Shown here piece after piece: positions 1-7,602 of a stretch of DNA of 17,645 bases. The number at the start of each line of letters is the position of its first letter. The first letter of the stretch is position 1. The translations under genes were made by a program, and so were the position numbers. Source of the stretch: Cyanobacteria bacterium UBA7753 (GTDB lineage: Bacteria; Cyanobacteriota; Vampirovibrionia; Gastranaerophilales; Gastranaerophilaceae); NCBI GenBank assembly GCA_002481545.1, contig DLEF01000035.1:1-17645 (forward strand). Direction: 5' to 3'. The notes under the pieces are model-generated. The model was given only the letters and a program-made list of their open reading frames with translations, had not been told where the DNA came from and searched no databases.

Positions 1-15
1 TACTAAGACCGTAGG

Positions 16-86
16 GCACTAAGAAAGTGCAAAGTGCAAAGTTAAAAGTGCAGAGTTGTAGGCGTTTTTATCTGTACTCTGCAGAG
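16..86. repeat. Degenerate short repeats and small palindromes at the left edge
   Basis: This stretch holds the near-tandem unit AAGTGCAAAGT/AAAGTGCAGAGTT repeated about three times with drift between 26 and 57. It also has a GCACT-AAGAA-AGTGC inverted repeat at 16-30 and the perfect palindrome CTCTGCAGAG at 77-86. No convincing reading frame crosses it, and it lies downstream of the minus-strand ruvX unit. It looks like remnants of an intergenic repeat family. I cannot assign it to a named family. Confidence 0.4.
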
Positions 87-106
87 CGGAACAATTAAGT
101 GAGTAG

Positions 107-176
107 GTCGGATTTACTAATCCGACAACTAAAATATAATCTTAAATTTTGTCGGCATAGTAATGCAGACCTGCAT
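107..176. repeat. Inverted-repeat cluster downstream of ruvX
   Basis: A perfect 8-bp stem, GTCGGATT (107-114) and AATCCGAC (119-126) around the loop TACT, is followed by a second copy of one arm, TGTCGG (150-155), that could pair alternatively with CCGACA (122-127). A further palindrome, ATGCAG-AC-CTGCAT, lies at 163-176. None is followed by a run of T on either strand, so a Rho-independent terminator is not well supported. A REP-like repeat, or an RNA 3'-end structure for the minus-strand ruvX transcript, is more likely. Confidence 0.4.
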
Positions 177-202
177 AATACACGAAATGTTGCAAATAAA
201 AA

Positions 203-616
203 TTATATCTTCGACAAATACTGCTCCAAAATAATACACGCACTCTCTATATCTACAAGAGCTTTGTTTTTTCTAAAATCTATTTTTCTCTCTCTCAAAT
301 TTTCTTCGGCGGTATCCGATGTTAACCTTTCATCCTCAAAGATAATTTTCACATCGGGAATATTTGACTTTACCAATTCGGCAAAATTTCTGCAATCTTT
401 AGCCTGTCCGCCCTCTGTTCCGTCCATATTTTTAGGAACACCGATAACAAGTTCACCCACTTTGTTATCTTTTATCAATTCGGACAATCTGTCAATCGCT
501 TGATTTTCGGGAATTCTGTCAATATAGCACAAACCCTTAGCCGTAATGTGTAAAAAATCACTCACGGCAACTCCTATTCGCTTTGTTCCGACATCAAGGC
601 ACATTATTTTATGCAT
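203..616 (-). CDS. ruvX: RuvX/YqgF-family Holliday junction resolvase-like protein
   Basis: This 137-residue protein has the RNase H-like fold family signatures in order: an N-terminal CLDVGTKRIGVAVSD with the first acidic residue, then VIGVPKNMDGTEGGQA, then FEDERLTS, then a C-terminal DIESACIILEQYL with the last acidic residue. Length matches the family, which is usually about 138 residues. A longer frame reaches back to 646, but that would overlap the upstream gene by 26 nt. The ATG at 616 lies four bases after that gene's stop codon and gives the family's usual N-terminus, MHKIMCLDVG. YqgF proteins are implicated in Holliday-junction processing and, in E. coli, 16S rRNA 5'-end maturation; which role holds here cannot be seen. 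It is the last gene of a three-gene minus-strand unit. Confidence 0.93.
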   Translation of the reverse strand: MHKIMCLDVGTKRIGVAVSDFLHITAKGLCYIDRIPENQAIDRLSELIKDNKVGELVIGVPKNMDGTEGGQAKDCRNFAELVKSNIPDVKIIFEDERLTSDTAEENLRERKIDFRKNKALVDIESACIILEQYLSKI

Positions 617-620
617 AAGA

Positions 621-2210
621 CTAGCCCTGTACCCATTTAGTTTCAATGGTAGATATAATCATATCCAATTGCATAAGTTGAAATTCAGGTTTTCTTATCT
701 CTTTTTGTCTGAACAGATTTTTAGTCTTATCGGCGTTTTTAATCTGCCAACGTTGCAGAACATAATATTCATAGATACTTTTTCTTAAAATATTGGTCAA
801 AAATGCATAATTATCTTTCAAAGAATAGAACATTTGTTCCAATCTCTTATCACCCTTGACCTGTTCAAAATAAGCAGTCAAATAAAATCTGTTATTCCAG
901 TTTTCAATTTCTTCCGGAGTATAAATAGAAGAATACTTATCTGATATAAACTTATCCAAATCTGTACTGAAATCATTGGCTTTATATTTAGCGTTCAACT
1001 CATCAATCATTTCTTTGAACGGTTCATACGTATGCGTATCATAGAACCAAGATTGTGTAAGAGGTAACAGACAAAGTTCATCTATCTCTGCTTGAGACAA
1101 ATCTTTGTGTTCAGTGTTACAAACAGGTCTCTTAGGTACTATATCAAGCATGGTATTTTTCCAACAAACATACTCATAAGGCACTCTATCGTTATTATAT
1201 CTTGCTTGTTTTTCAGCTCTGTCTACCAAATATTTTAAAATACCGTGTTCAACTTTTATACCGTTTGTTTCACCATAGAATTTCTTTAAGATTTTACTTA
1301 AATCATTTTCGGTTATCTCATTAAACCCGAAACAATCCAAGATACCGTATTTATCATTCAATACCATAGCTACAAATTGTATTGATTTATCATCTCTTAT
1401 TCTGGTAAATACGACCGCCAAGTTGCCGTGTCCGTCAGGGAAACTTACATAGGATTTGTAAGGCTCCGATCCTTTTAATACACTTTTATAAAAATCAACG
1501 GCGTTATCTACTCTGATACCCGAAAGCTTTAATTCGGATATACCTTTATTCAATAGCGGAATAACATCTTCGCTAACAAAATCTTTTGCCTCTTCAAACG
1601 CATGATATGCAAGCTGTGATTTTGAAGTGCTCAAGAGTCGGATGACTTCCTTTGCCAAATCTGTTTTTGGATTACACAAGAAGACGGGGATAAGAATGTT
1701 TGCAAGTGCATCCTGAGTATAATCCTCATTTAAAGAACGAACCAACAGAAGTTGATCATTCGGATTAAGAGCCGCTAAGAAGTCAATAAAATCAATCTGC
1801 GCTTCCGGATTCATAAGAGCGGAATTAAGCATTTCCTTTGTTTCTTCTTCCACAATCTTATCAAACTCGGTTATATATTTGCCTTCTTCTCCATATTCAA
1901 CTTCACTGCCCAAATCTCTAAGAAGGTTAAAAGCAATCATTTTTGCATAATCACTGATTTTTCTGTCTCTGATGAATTTTCTTAGATTTTCGACAAGAAA
2001 ATCTTTCTCAAATAATCTTGTCAAAATATAGCAAATAACAAACGCTTTCTGCTCTTTTGCACGTTGTAACTCTTTCAACAACACATCCATAATCGCCTGT
2101 TTATCAGGCTCTTCATCCAATGCCTTAAACATATCATCAGATACTGCAGGCGTTGTTTCAAGTTTCGTTATCAACGTTAATATTTCAGCTCTTATCTGTA
2201 TTTTATTCAT
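621..2210 (-). CDS. Conserved-looking hypothetical protein, 529 residues, helical N-terminal half
   Basis: I do not recognise a named family. The first 230 or so residues look like successive amphipathic helices of about 15-20 residues (for example around QAIMDVLLKELQRAKEQ and the repeated hydrophobic LIPVF.../VIRLLS... segments), suggesting a HEAT/ARM-like solenoid. The middle (residues about 245-330) looks alpha/beta, with strand-like stretches such as GNLAVVFTRIRDDKSIQFVAMVLN. The C-terminal third is again helical and rich in aromatic and charged residues. There is no signal peptide or membrane segment, so it should be cytoplasmic. The start is supported by AGGAA about 11 nt upstream of the ATG. 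It sits between the ClpX-type zinc-finger gene (40 nt upstream) and ruvX (four nt downstream), so the three are probably co-transcribed. The helical solenoid may serve as a protein-binding scaffold; that is inference only. Confidence 0.85.
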   Translation of the reverse strand: MNKIQIRAEILTLITKLETTPAVSDDMFKALDEEPDKQAIMDVLLKELQRAKEQKAFVICYILTRLFEKDFLVENLRKFIRDRKISDYAKMIAFNLLRDLGSEVEYGEEGKYITEFDKIVEEETKEMLNSALMNPEAQIDFIDFLAALNPNDQLLLVRSLNEDYTQDALANILIPVFLCNPKTDLAKEVIRLLSTSKSQLAYHAFEEAKDFVSEDVIPLLNKGISELKLSGIRVDNAVDFYKSVLKGSEPYKSYVSFPDGHGNLAVVFTRIRDDKSIQFVAMVLNDKYGILDCFGFNEITENDLSKILKKFYGETNGIKVEHGILKYLVDRAEKQARYNNDRVPYEYVCWKNTMLDIVPKRPVCNTEHKDLSQAEIDELCLLPLTQSWFYDTHTYEPFKEMIDELNAKYKANDFSTDLDKFISDKYSSIYTPEEIENWNNRFYLTAYFEQVKGDKRLEQMFYSLKDNYAFLTNILRKSIYEYYVLQRWQIKNADKTKNLFRQKEIRKPEFQLMQLDMIISTIETKWVQG

Positions 2211-2250
2211 TTTATTAATTCCTAAATATTATATTTTCTTAAAAATGTTA

Positions 2251-2538
2251 TTAACGACATTTTCCCCAAAACGCATCAAGTATTGATTGTGCTTCCGCAG
2301 ACGGCATTCTGTCTTGCAAAATCAAATACTGTACGGCAATCATTGTACATTCGGAACAAATGTTTACTCCCGGACCTTTTACCATTTTTACGACCTGCGT
2401 ATTAGGACGCCCGCAAAAACTGCAAATAACAGGTTCGGTGTGTTCTGTATGTTCTTCTCTCTCAACATGATGATGTTTTTCTTCTTCTTTATGATGTGAA
2501 CGTTTTTCGCCAATGCTCACTACTTTATCGTCAGACAT
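2251..2538 (-). CDS. Stand-alone ClpX-type C4 zinc-finger protein with histidine-rich N-terminus
   Basis: The 95-residue protein ends in a module with Cys39-x2-Cys42-x18-Cys61-x2-Cys64 (ICSFCGRPN...NICSECT). This is the spacing of the zinc-binding domain at the N-terminus of the ClpX unfoldase, where it mediates dimerisation and adaptor and substrate binding. No AAA+ ATPase domain follows; the protein stops about 30 residues later. Ahead of the finger, residues 14-34 are an acidic/histidine-rich segment with seven histidines, which could bind metal ions. A strong Shine-Dalgarno, AAGGAGA, lies just upstream of the ATG. It is the first gene of its unit, followed by the 529-residue unknown gene. 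Family membership of the finger is clear from the spacing. A role as ClpX decoy, adaptor partner or zinc sensor is inference. Confidence 0.8.
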   Translation of the reverse strand: MSDDKVVSIGEKRSHHKEEEKHHHVEREEHTEHTEPVICSFCGRPNTQVVKMVKGPGVNICSECTMIAVQYLILQDRMPSAEAQSILDAFWGKCR

Positions 2539-2560
2539 AAAATCTCCTTCTTTATTTTCT

Positions 2561-2589
2561 ATAATACACTAAAACTTTACCTTTGTGAA
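2561..2589 (-). promoter_or_regulatory. Putative sigma-70-type promoter of the zinc finger-unknown-ruvX unit
   Basis: On the minus strand TTCACA (2589-2584) and TATTAT (2566-2561) are separated by 17 bp, each one mismatch from the consensus hexamers. Transcription would start near 2554, giving a leader of about 16 nt that includes the AAGGAGA ribosome-binding site. It lies in the 65-nt gap after the MATE gene and separates the two minus-strand units. Confidence 0.55.
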
Positions 2590-2603
2590 GGATGTAACAG
2601 AAG

Positions 2604-3926
2604 TTAAGATTGGGCATATTCTTTTTTGAGATTTCTCAATATATTCAGTAAGAAACATATCAAGATAGTTGCCAATACAACGGAAGATATCGCGATTGCA
2701 AGCCAACAACCGTACAAATACATTTTCTTTATAACACCCAAATAAAATCCCAGCGAAATACTCAAGAATAAATATGCGATTGTGTTTGATATCATTACGA
2801 ATTTTGTACGTTTAAGTCCTTTAAATACCCCGCTCAAAGTCGATTGTATTCCGTCCGAGACTTGGAAAAACGCGACAAGAGCCATAACAGGGACGATAAT
2901 ATTTGTAAGCGCCTTATCCTTCGTAAATATTCCTGCAAGCTGATGAGGGAACATAAAGAATACTAATGCCATTACAAGCATAAAACTAATTGAAACACCC
3001 ATTCCGTTTTTGATGTAGTTTACAATTTCTTTGTAGTTTCTTGAGCCGTTTGCATAACCGACTTTAACAGCAAGAGCGTTTGCAATGCTTGTCGGTATCA
3101 TAAACGAAGAACTGCTTAATATCATTATAATACTGTGAGCAGCAGCGTATATTCCGTTTATTCTGCCTAATATTACCGCAATATAATTAAATGCTATAAA
3201 CTCTATTATTATGGCTACTGAAAGAGGAAACCCGATTTTGATAATTTGTTTATAGTAATTTCTGTCAACAAAATTATGGAATTTGAAATGATCAATACAG
3301 AACATAAATAATATAACCATAAGCATTGTTCTGACTAAAGTTGTTGCAAGAGCAATTCCGCCGACGCCCATTTCAGGGAGTCCGAATTTTCCGTATACAA
3401 ATATATAATTGAAGAATATATTTACCACAACAGATAAAATCAATAATAAATTAGGGAAAAAGATAATCTCAAAAGATTGCAAATACTCTTTTATTGTTAT
3501 ATTGATTTGAGCGGGGATAGTGGACAGAGCCACAATCCAAGTGTAGAGTTGTATATTTTTGAGTAATGTTTTCTCAAACCCTAAATATCCTAGGAGCGGA
3601 ATATAAGCAAATGTAACAAGCATAAGAATCAAGCCTGATACAATTGCAAACCGAAGGCTCGGATAAAAATATTTTTTTGCACCTTCTTTTGCGCCTCTCT
3701 TATTTGATAGTATCGGGGAAATACTAAATACAAGCCCCGTTCCGAACATCATTATTGTTGCATTTATAGAAGTCGCAATACTGATAGCAGCAACCGCGCT
3801 CGTAGAATATCTGCCCGCAACAAAACAATCCCCTGCGCCAAGCAATATATGTCCCAAGTTTCCCATAATTATAGGCAGGGCTAAATAGAATAATTCCTTT
3901 ATGTATTTTTTCTCAAAAATTTTCAT
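2604..3926 (-). CDS. MATE-family multidrug/toxin efflux transporter
   Basis: The 440-residue protein is very hydrophobic, with about twelve membrane segments arranged as two similar halves, the size expected for MATE transporters. The N-terminal half has the family pattern ALPIIMGNLGHILLGAGDCFVAGRYS, followed by SIATSINATIMMFGTGLVFSISP. The second half restarts near residue 230 with GFPLSVAIIIEFIAFNYIAV. These exporters use a Na+ or H+ gradient to move cationic or organic compounds out across the inner membrane. The substrate cannot be read from sequence. It is the last gene of the yidC-queA-MATE unit, 27 nt after queA. No clear Shine-Dalgarno precedes the ATG, so translation may be weak or coupled to queA. 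Confidence 0.9.
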   Translation of the reverse strand: MKIFEKKYIKELFYLALPIIMGNLGHILLGAGDCFVAGRYSTSAVAAISIATSINATIMMFGTGLVFSISPILSNKRGAKEGAKKYFYPSLRFAIVSGLILMLVTFAYIPLLGYLGFEKTLLKNIQLYTWIVALSTIPAQINITIKEYLQSFEIIFFPNLLLILSVVVNIFFNYIFVYGKFGLPEMGVGGIALATTLVRTMLMVILFMFCIDHFKFHNFVDRNYYKQIIKIGFPLSVAIIIEFIAFNYIAVILGRINGIYAAAHSIIMILSSSSFMIPTSIANALAVKVGYANGSRNYKEIVNYIKNGMGVSISFMLVMALVFFMFPHQLAGIFTKDKALTNIIVPVMALVAFFQVSDGIQSTLSGVFKGLKRTKFVMISNTIAYLFLSISLGFYLGVIKKMYLYGCWLAIAISSVVLATILICFLLNILRNLKKEYAQS

Positions 3927-3953
3927 AGTTAATTGAATTTAGATTGTTTATTA

Positions 3954-4997
3954 TTAGTCTTTTATGAACATACAATCGCCGTAGCTGTAAAATCTGTACT
4001 TGTTTGCAATTGCCTCTTTGTAAGCATGCATAATATTATCTTTGCCCGCAAGTGCCGAAACTAACATCAACAAAGTTGATTTAGGCAAGTGAAAATTGGT
4101 AATAAGGTTATCTATAACCTTAAATTCATACGGCGGATATATAAAGAGAGTTGAAGAAGAAGAGCATTCTTTTATTTCTCCAAATTCTTTATAAGCACTC
4201 TCTAATGTTCTGACAGATGTTGTGCCAACTGCGACAATTTTTTTGCCCTCTTTTTTAGCCTTATTGATTAAATCCGCTGTTTCTTTGGATATATGATAAT
4301 CTTCCGAATCCATTTTATGGTCTAAAACATTTTCACATTTGACAGGTCTGAATGTACCTAACCCTACAGTTAAGGTTACATACCCTATCTGAACGCCTTT
4401 TTCTTTTAATTTTTCAAGGATTTCTTTTGTAAAATGTAATCCTGCAGTCGGTGCGGCAACAGAGCCCGCATATTTTGCATAAACAGTTTGATATCTGTCA
4501 TAATCAAGTTTTTTGAGTTCTTCGGAGGTCATCTTTCTTTCAATATACGGAGGAAGCGGAACATTTCCGACTTCGGATAAGATTTCCATTATATTACCTT
4601 CATAATGAAGTTGTACAATCCATTTGCCTTCCTCTTCAGGTTCTACTACCGTTGCGGATAAATTATCAGATATTTTTATATCCGTTCCGACTTTTACTCT
4701 TTTTGACGGTTTGATTAAGACTTCCCATTTTTTATCTTCTTTTTGTTTAAGAAGGAAAACTTCTATTTTTGCGCCCGTGTCTTTATGTCCGTATAATCTT
4801 GCAGGAATGACTTTTGTATTATTCAATATCAAAACGCAATTATCATCCAAATAATCAACGATATCAAAGAAGTGTTTATGTTCAATAGCTCCCGTATTTT
4901 TATCAAGAACCATCATCTTTGACATATCACGTTTTTGGGCAGGAGTCTGCGCAATTAATTCTTCCGGTAAATCATAATCAAATTCCGATACTAACAT
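3954..4997 (-). CDS. queA: S-adenosylmethionine:tRNA ribosyltransferase-isomerase (queuosine synthesis)
   Basis: QueA transfers and isomerises the ribosyl moiety of S-adenosylmethionine onto 7-aminomethyl-7-deazaguanine at tRNA position 34, making epoxyqueuosine. The 347-residue length is typical. Recognisable family segments run in order: FDYDLPEELIAQTPAQKRDMSKM near the N-terminus, LNNTKVIPARLYG, YAGSVAAPTAGLHFT in the middle, VTLGLGTF-like VTLTVGLGTFRPV, then the C-terminal NFHLPKSTLLMLVSALAG. An AGGAGAG ribosome-binding site precedes the ATG at 4997. It follows yidC by 51 nt and precedes the MATE gene by 27 nt on the same strand. No other queuosine gene is in the window, so the precursor may be made or salvaged elsewhere. 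Confidence 0.96.
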   Translation of the reverse strand: MLVSEFDYDLPEELIAQTPAQKRDMSKMMVLDKNTGAIEHKHFFDIVDYLDDNCVLILNNTKVIPARLYGHKDTGAKIEVFLLKQKEDKKWEVLIKPSKRVKVGTDIKISDNLSATVVEPEEEGKWIVQLHYEGNIMEILSEVGNVPLPPYIERKMTSEELKKLDYDRYQTVYAKYAGSVAAPTAGLHFTKEILEKLKEKGVQIGYVTLTVGLGTFRPVKCENVLDHKMDSEDYHISKETADLINKAKKEGKKIVAVGTTSVRTLESAYKEFGEIKECSSSSTLFIYPPYEFKVIDNLITNFHLPKSTLLMLVSALAGKDNIMHAYKEAIANKYRFYSYGDCMFIKD

Positions 4998-5048
4998 TTT
5001 ATTACTCTCCTATTAACACAATAAGGATTAACCCTAATATCGTTATTT

Positions 5049-6134
5049 CTATTTTTTCTCTTGGATTTTCTTTGCATTTGCAATTTCATCATCAGAAACT
5101 TTTTTCTTTTCCGCAGCAAATTCCAATTCAAGCTTTTTATTAATCAAAACTGTTTGAATGATTTGAACGATGTTACTTGATATCAGGTATAAAAGAACAC
5201 CTGCAGGGATTGGGATTATAACAAAGGTACCGCAAAGCATTATCGGCATAAACATATTCATTGATTTCTGCATAGCCTCTTGGCTCGGATCGATTTCCTG
5301 ACCTTTGTTCATTGCCATCATAGCCTTTTGAGTAAATACCATTGTTAAACCGAATAACAGTATCAAAGCCAAAACATCAAAGTGGAATTGAGCTTTAACA
5401 GCTTTTGTAGGAATTGTAGCCATCATCAAATAACCTTTTCTTACAAAGGTAATTTTTTCGGTTTCCTTCGTCATTACGTTTGAAACTTCAACTTCAGCTT
5501 TTTCAATTCTGTCAAATTCACTGAATTTCAAATCCTTCAAATTATCAACATTCATCTTTAATTCAAGAGGTTGTCCGGGTTTTATAGAGCCTTGAACTTG
5601 GACAGCTTCGTTAGGTTTATCAATTTTTACTTCCTTAGCAGGTTCTTGCTTCAAGTAAACAAGTGCATTTTTACCTGACATAAATCTTGCGGTATTAGAT
5701 ACGCCCATAACACCGTTGTTTGAAACACCCGCATTAGTTCTCAATGTTGCATCCAAACTCTTAACAAATAAGAACGGAGCATCGCCCGCCATTTGAATAA
5801 ATTGAGGACTCATAAATGTTGTATATAACAAGATAAATATAGGCATTTGGATAAGTAAAGGCAAACATCCCGACATAGGGTTAAAGTTGTGTTCTTTGTA
5901 GAACTCCATCATTTTTCTTTGCATTGTTTGCGGATCGTTTTTGTAACGTTCCTGAATAGCTTTCATCTTCGGTTGAAGAGTCTGCATTTGTTTCATAGAG
6001 CGCTGTTGAGATTCACTCAACGGCCACATAGCAAGTCTTACAATAACGGTTAAAAGTATAATACCCAAGCCGTAACTGCCCGCTATGTCAGATAATATCT
6101 TCAATACCTTTACGGTTAATCCTACGAAATCCAT
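5049..6134 (-). CDS. yidC: YidC/Oxa1-family membrane protein insertase with an extracytoplasmic insert
   Basis: YidC inserts and folds proteins in the inner membrane, alone or with SecYEG. The start chosen is the ATG at 6134 with GGGGAT just upstream; a TTG at 6146 is possible but overlaps that site. The resulting 361 residues begin directly with the conserved core: TM1 (about 17-38) with the conserved membrane arginine at 33 (IVRLAMWPL), a charged cytoplasmic helical hairpin (about 44-85), and TM2 (about 90-108, CLPLLIQMPIFILLYTT). After an unusual 140-residue soluble stretch come TM3 (about 252-270), a Met-rich loop, TM4-TM5 (about 294-331) and a Lys-rich tail. The large N-terminal periplasmic domain of Gram-negative YidC is absent. 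The beta-rich insert between TM2 and TM3 is discussed under findings. It heads the unit yidC-queA-MATE. Confidence 0.95.
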   Translation of the reverse strand: MDFVGLTVKVLKILSDIAGSYGLGIILLTVIVRLAMWPLSESQQRSMKQMQTLQPKMKAIQERYKNDPQTMQRKMMEFYKEHNFNPMSGCLPLLIQMPIFILLYTTFMSPQFIQMAGDAPFLFVKSLDATLRTNAGVSNNGVMGVSNTARFMSGKNALVYLKQEPAKEVKIDKPNEAVQVQGSIKPGQPLELKMNVDNLKDLKFSEFDRIEKAEVEVSNVMTKETEKITFVRKGYLMMATIPTKAVKAQFHFDVLALILLFGLTMVFTQKAMMAMNKGQEIDPSQEAMQKSMNMFMPIMLCGTFVIIPIPAGVLLYLISSNIVQIIQTVLINKKLELEFAAEKKKVSDDEIANAKKIQEKK

Positions 6135-6166
6135 ATTTATCCCCAATCTTCTTATCTTTAGTGCTA

Positions 6167-6195
6167 ATTATATAAAATCGAATATTTCGACTCCA
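6167..6195 (-). promoter_or_regulatory. Possible promoter of the yidC-queA-MATE unit
   Basis: A perfect -10 TATAAT is present on the minus strand at 6172-6167, about 30 nt upstream of the yidC ATG. The matching -35 at 17 bp is poor (TGGAGT, 6195-6190). A second option further upstream is TTGACT (6228-6223) followed 17 bp later by TATCTT. The region certainly must promote leftward transcription because it is the divergent gap with mnmA, but which element is used is uncertain. Confidence 0.35.
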
Positions 6196-6300
6196 TAAAA
6201 AGATATTATAAAAACAGTATCAAGTCAAATTTGAGAGTTTCGTCGATTCTGTTTCATGCCTGTATTGTAAATATAATGTAATATATGTAAAACAAAATGA

Positions 6301-6329
6301 TTGACAAAAAAAATAAAGCATGATAACAT
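6301..6329 (+). promoter_or_regulatory. Putative promoter of mnmA with perfect -35
   Basis: A consensus TTGACA (6301-6306) is followed after exactly 17 bp by TAACAT (6324-6329), four of six matches to TATAAT. Transcription would begin near 6336, about 100 nt before the mnmA ATG. That leaves a leader containing the terminator-like hairpin described separately. Confidence 0.55.
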
Positions 6330-6349
6330 ACTTGTGGGGTAAATGTATA

Positions 6350-6408
6350 TTTTTGAGTCTTGCACAATTGCAAGGCTTTCTTTTTATATAAGGGAATTTA
6401 CTCAAGGA
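6350..6408 (+). promoter_or_regulatory. Structured mnmA leader with terminator-like hairpin
   Basis: CTTGCA (6359-6364) and TGCAAG (6369-6374) form a perfect stem around CAAT, extendable outward through G6357-C6376, and it is followed by the T-rich tract CTTTCTTTTTAT (6376-6387). That is the form of an intrinsic terminator, yet it sits about 20 nt after the predicted transcription start and about 50 nt before mnmA. A second pairing, TTTTTGAGT (6350-6358) with ACTCAAGGA (6400-6408; nine pairs including two G-U), would enclose the hairpin and take over its outer base. This could be an attenuator-type leader or the end of a very short RNA. No known riboswitch consensus is recognised. A perfect palindrome TTTAGCTAAA (6411-6420) lies just before the ribosome-binding site AGAGGAT. 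Confidence 0.45.
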
Positions 6409-6434
6409 AGTTTAGCTAAATTAAGAGGATAGAA

Positions 6435-7517
6435 ATGAAGGTATTAATCGGATTATCGGGCGGGGTAGATTCATCTGTCGCTGCGCTATTATTAAAACAA
6501 CAGGGTAACGATGTAATCGGAGCAACAATGTCAATATGGAAAGACAGACCTGATATAACTTTTGAGAACAATAAAAGCTGTACTCACGGAGCATGTTTCG
6601 GACCTGATGAAAAAGAAGATATAGAATCCGCAAGAAATATCGCAAACAAAATCGGGATTCCGTATCACGTTTTCCGCTGTGCCGATGAATACGAAAGTAT
6701 TGTTTTGAATAATTTTAAAGATGAATACCTCTCGGGGAGAACTCCTAATCCTTGTATCAGATGTAATGCGCTCGTTAAGTTCGGAGTATTACCGTATCTC
6801 GCAAAAGAAAACGGAATTGAGTTTGACAAGTTTGCGACGGGGCATTACGTAAGAATAGAAGAAAAAGACGGAAGATATTTATTAAAGAGAGCAAAAGATC
6901 CTAAAAAAGACCAGTCTTATTTCTTGTATAAATTAAAACAAGACCAATTAAAAAATATTGTATTCCCCCTCGGGGACTATACAAAAGAGCAGATTAGAAA
7001 GATTGCTTCAGATAACGATTTAGCTGTTGCAGATAAGCCTGACAGCCAAGATTTCTATGAAGGTGATTACAATGAACTATTGGGAGTAAAATCAAAGAAG
7101 GGAAATATTGTAACAACTGACGGGAAAGTATTAGGAGAACACAACGGCATTTGGAACTATACAATAGGACAAAGAAAAGGGCTTTGCATATCCGCTCCCG
7201 AACCTCTTTATGTATTGGAATTAAGAAAAGATACCAATGAAGTTGTTGTCGGATATAAAGATAAAACCTTTAAAAAATCCTTAAAAGCTATTGATTTAAA
7301 CTGGATAGCAATTGATAAATTAGAAAAACCGATGAATGTGACTGCAAAAATACGCTCTACACAAACACCTGTAGAAGCAACAATCACCCCTGTTGATGAT
7401 GATTGTGTTGAGGTAGTATTTGACGATTACCAAAAATCTATTGCAGTAGGGCAATCCGTAGTATTCTATGACGGAGATTATGTCATAGGCGGAGGAATAA
7501 TAGATTCCGTTGCATAA
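6435..7517 (+). CDS. mnmA: tRNA-uridine 2-sulfurtransferase MnmA (variant without the usual second catalytic Cys)
   Basis: MnmA thiolates U34 of the tRNAs for Lys, Glu and Gln using ATP to activate C2 and sulfur relayed from cysteine desulfurase. The 360-residue protein starts with the PP-loop motif LSGGVDSSVA (residues 7-16). It has the GRTPNPCIRCN segment with Cys107 and Cys110, the GHYVR motif (137-141), and NYTIGQRKGL (241-250). The second catalytic cysteine, normally in a DSQxICF-like segment, is missing: the segment here reads DSQDFYEGDY (203-212). An extra pair, Cys49 and Cys54, lies in CTHGACFGPDE. From memory, a subfamily with this pattern exists in several anaerobic lineages, so it is probably functional. 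RBS is AGAGGAT. It is the first gene of the plus-strand block; the cysteine-synthesis genes follow. Confidence 0.93.
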   Translation: MKVLIGLSGGVDSSVAALLLKQQGNDVIGATMSIWKDRPDITFENNKSCTHGACFGPDEKEDIESARNIANKIGIPYHVFRCADEYESIVLNNFKDEYLSGRTPNPCIRCNALVKFGVLPYLAKENGIEFDKFATGHYVRIEEKDGRYLLKRAKDPKKDQSYFLYKLKQDQLKNIVFPLGDYTKEQIRKIASDNDLAVADKPDSQDFYEGDYNELLGVKSKKGNIVTTDGKVLGEHNGIWNYTIGQRKGLCISAPEPLYVLELRKDTNEVVVGYKDKTFKKSLKAIDLNWIAIDKLEKPMNVTAKIRSTQTPVEATITPVDDDCVEVVFDDYQKSIAVGQSVVFYDGDYVIGGGIIDSVA

Positions 7518-7602
7518 AACAATTATTCTATAGTTTATTATCCATATGCGGGTAATATAGAAATTCGGATTATTATAACCTTACATTAGAAAAGAGGTAT
7601 TT

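Noticed and set aside
26..57. CRISPR-like direct repeats
   Set aside because: The units are about 11 bases, adjacent and degenerate, with no spacers and no cas genes.
99..503. Open frame of 134 codons on the plus strand
   Set aside because: It runs antisense to ruvX, whose family motifs are clear, and its product has no recognisable features.
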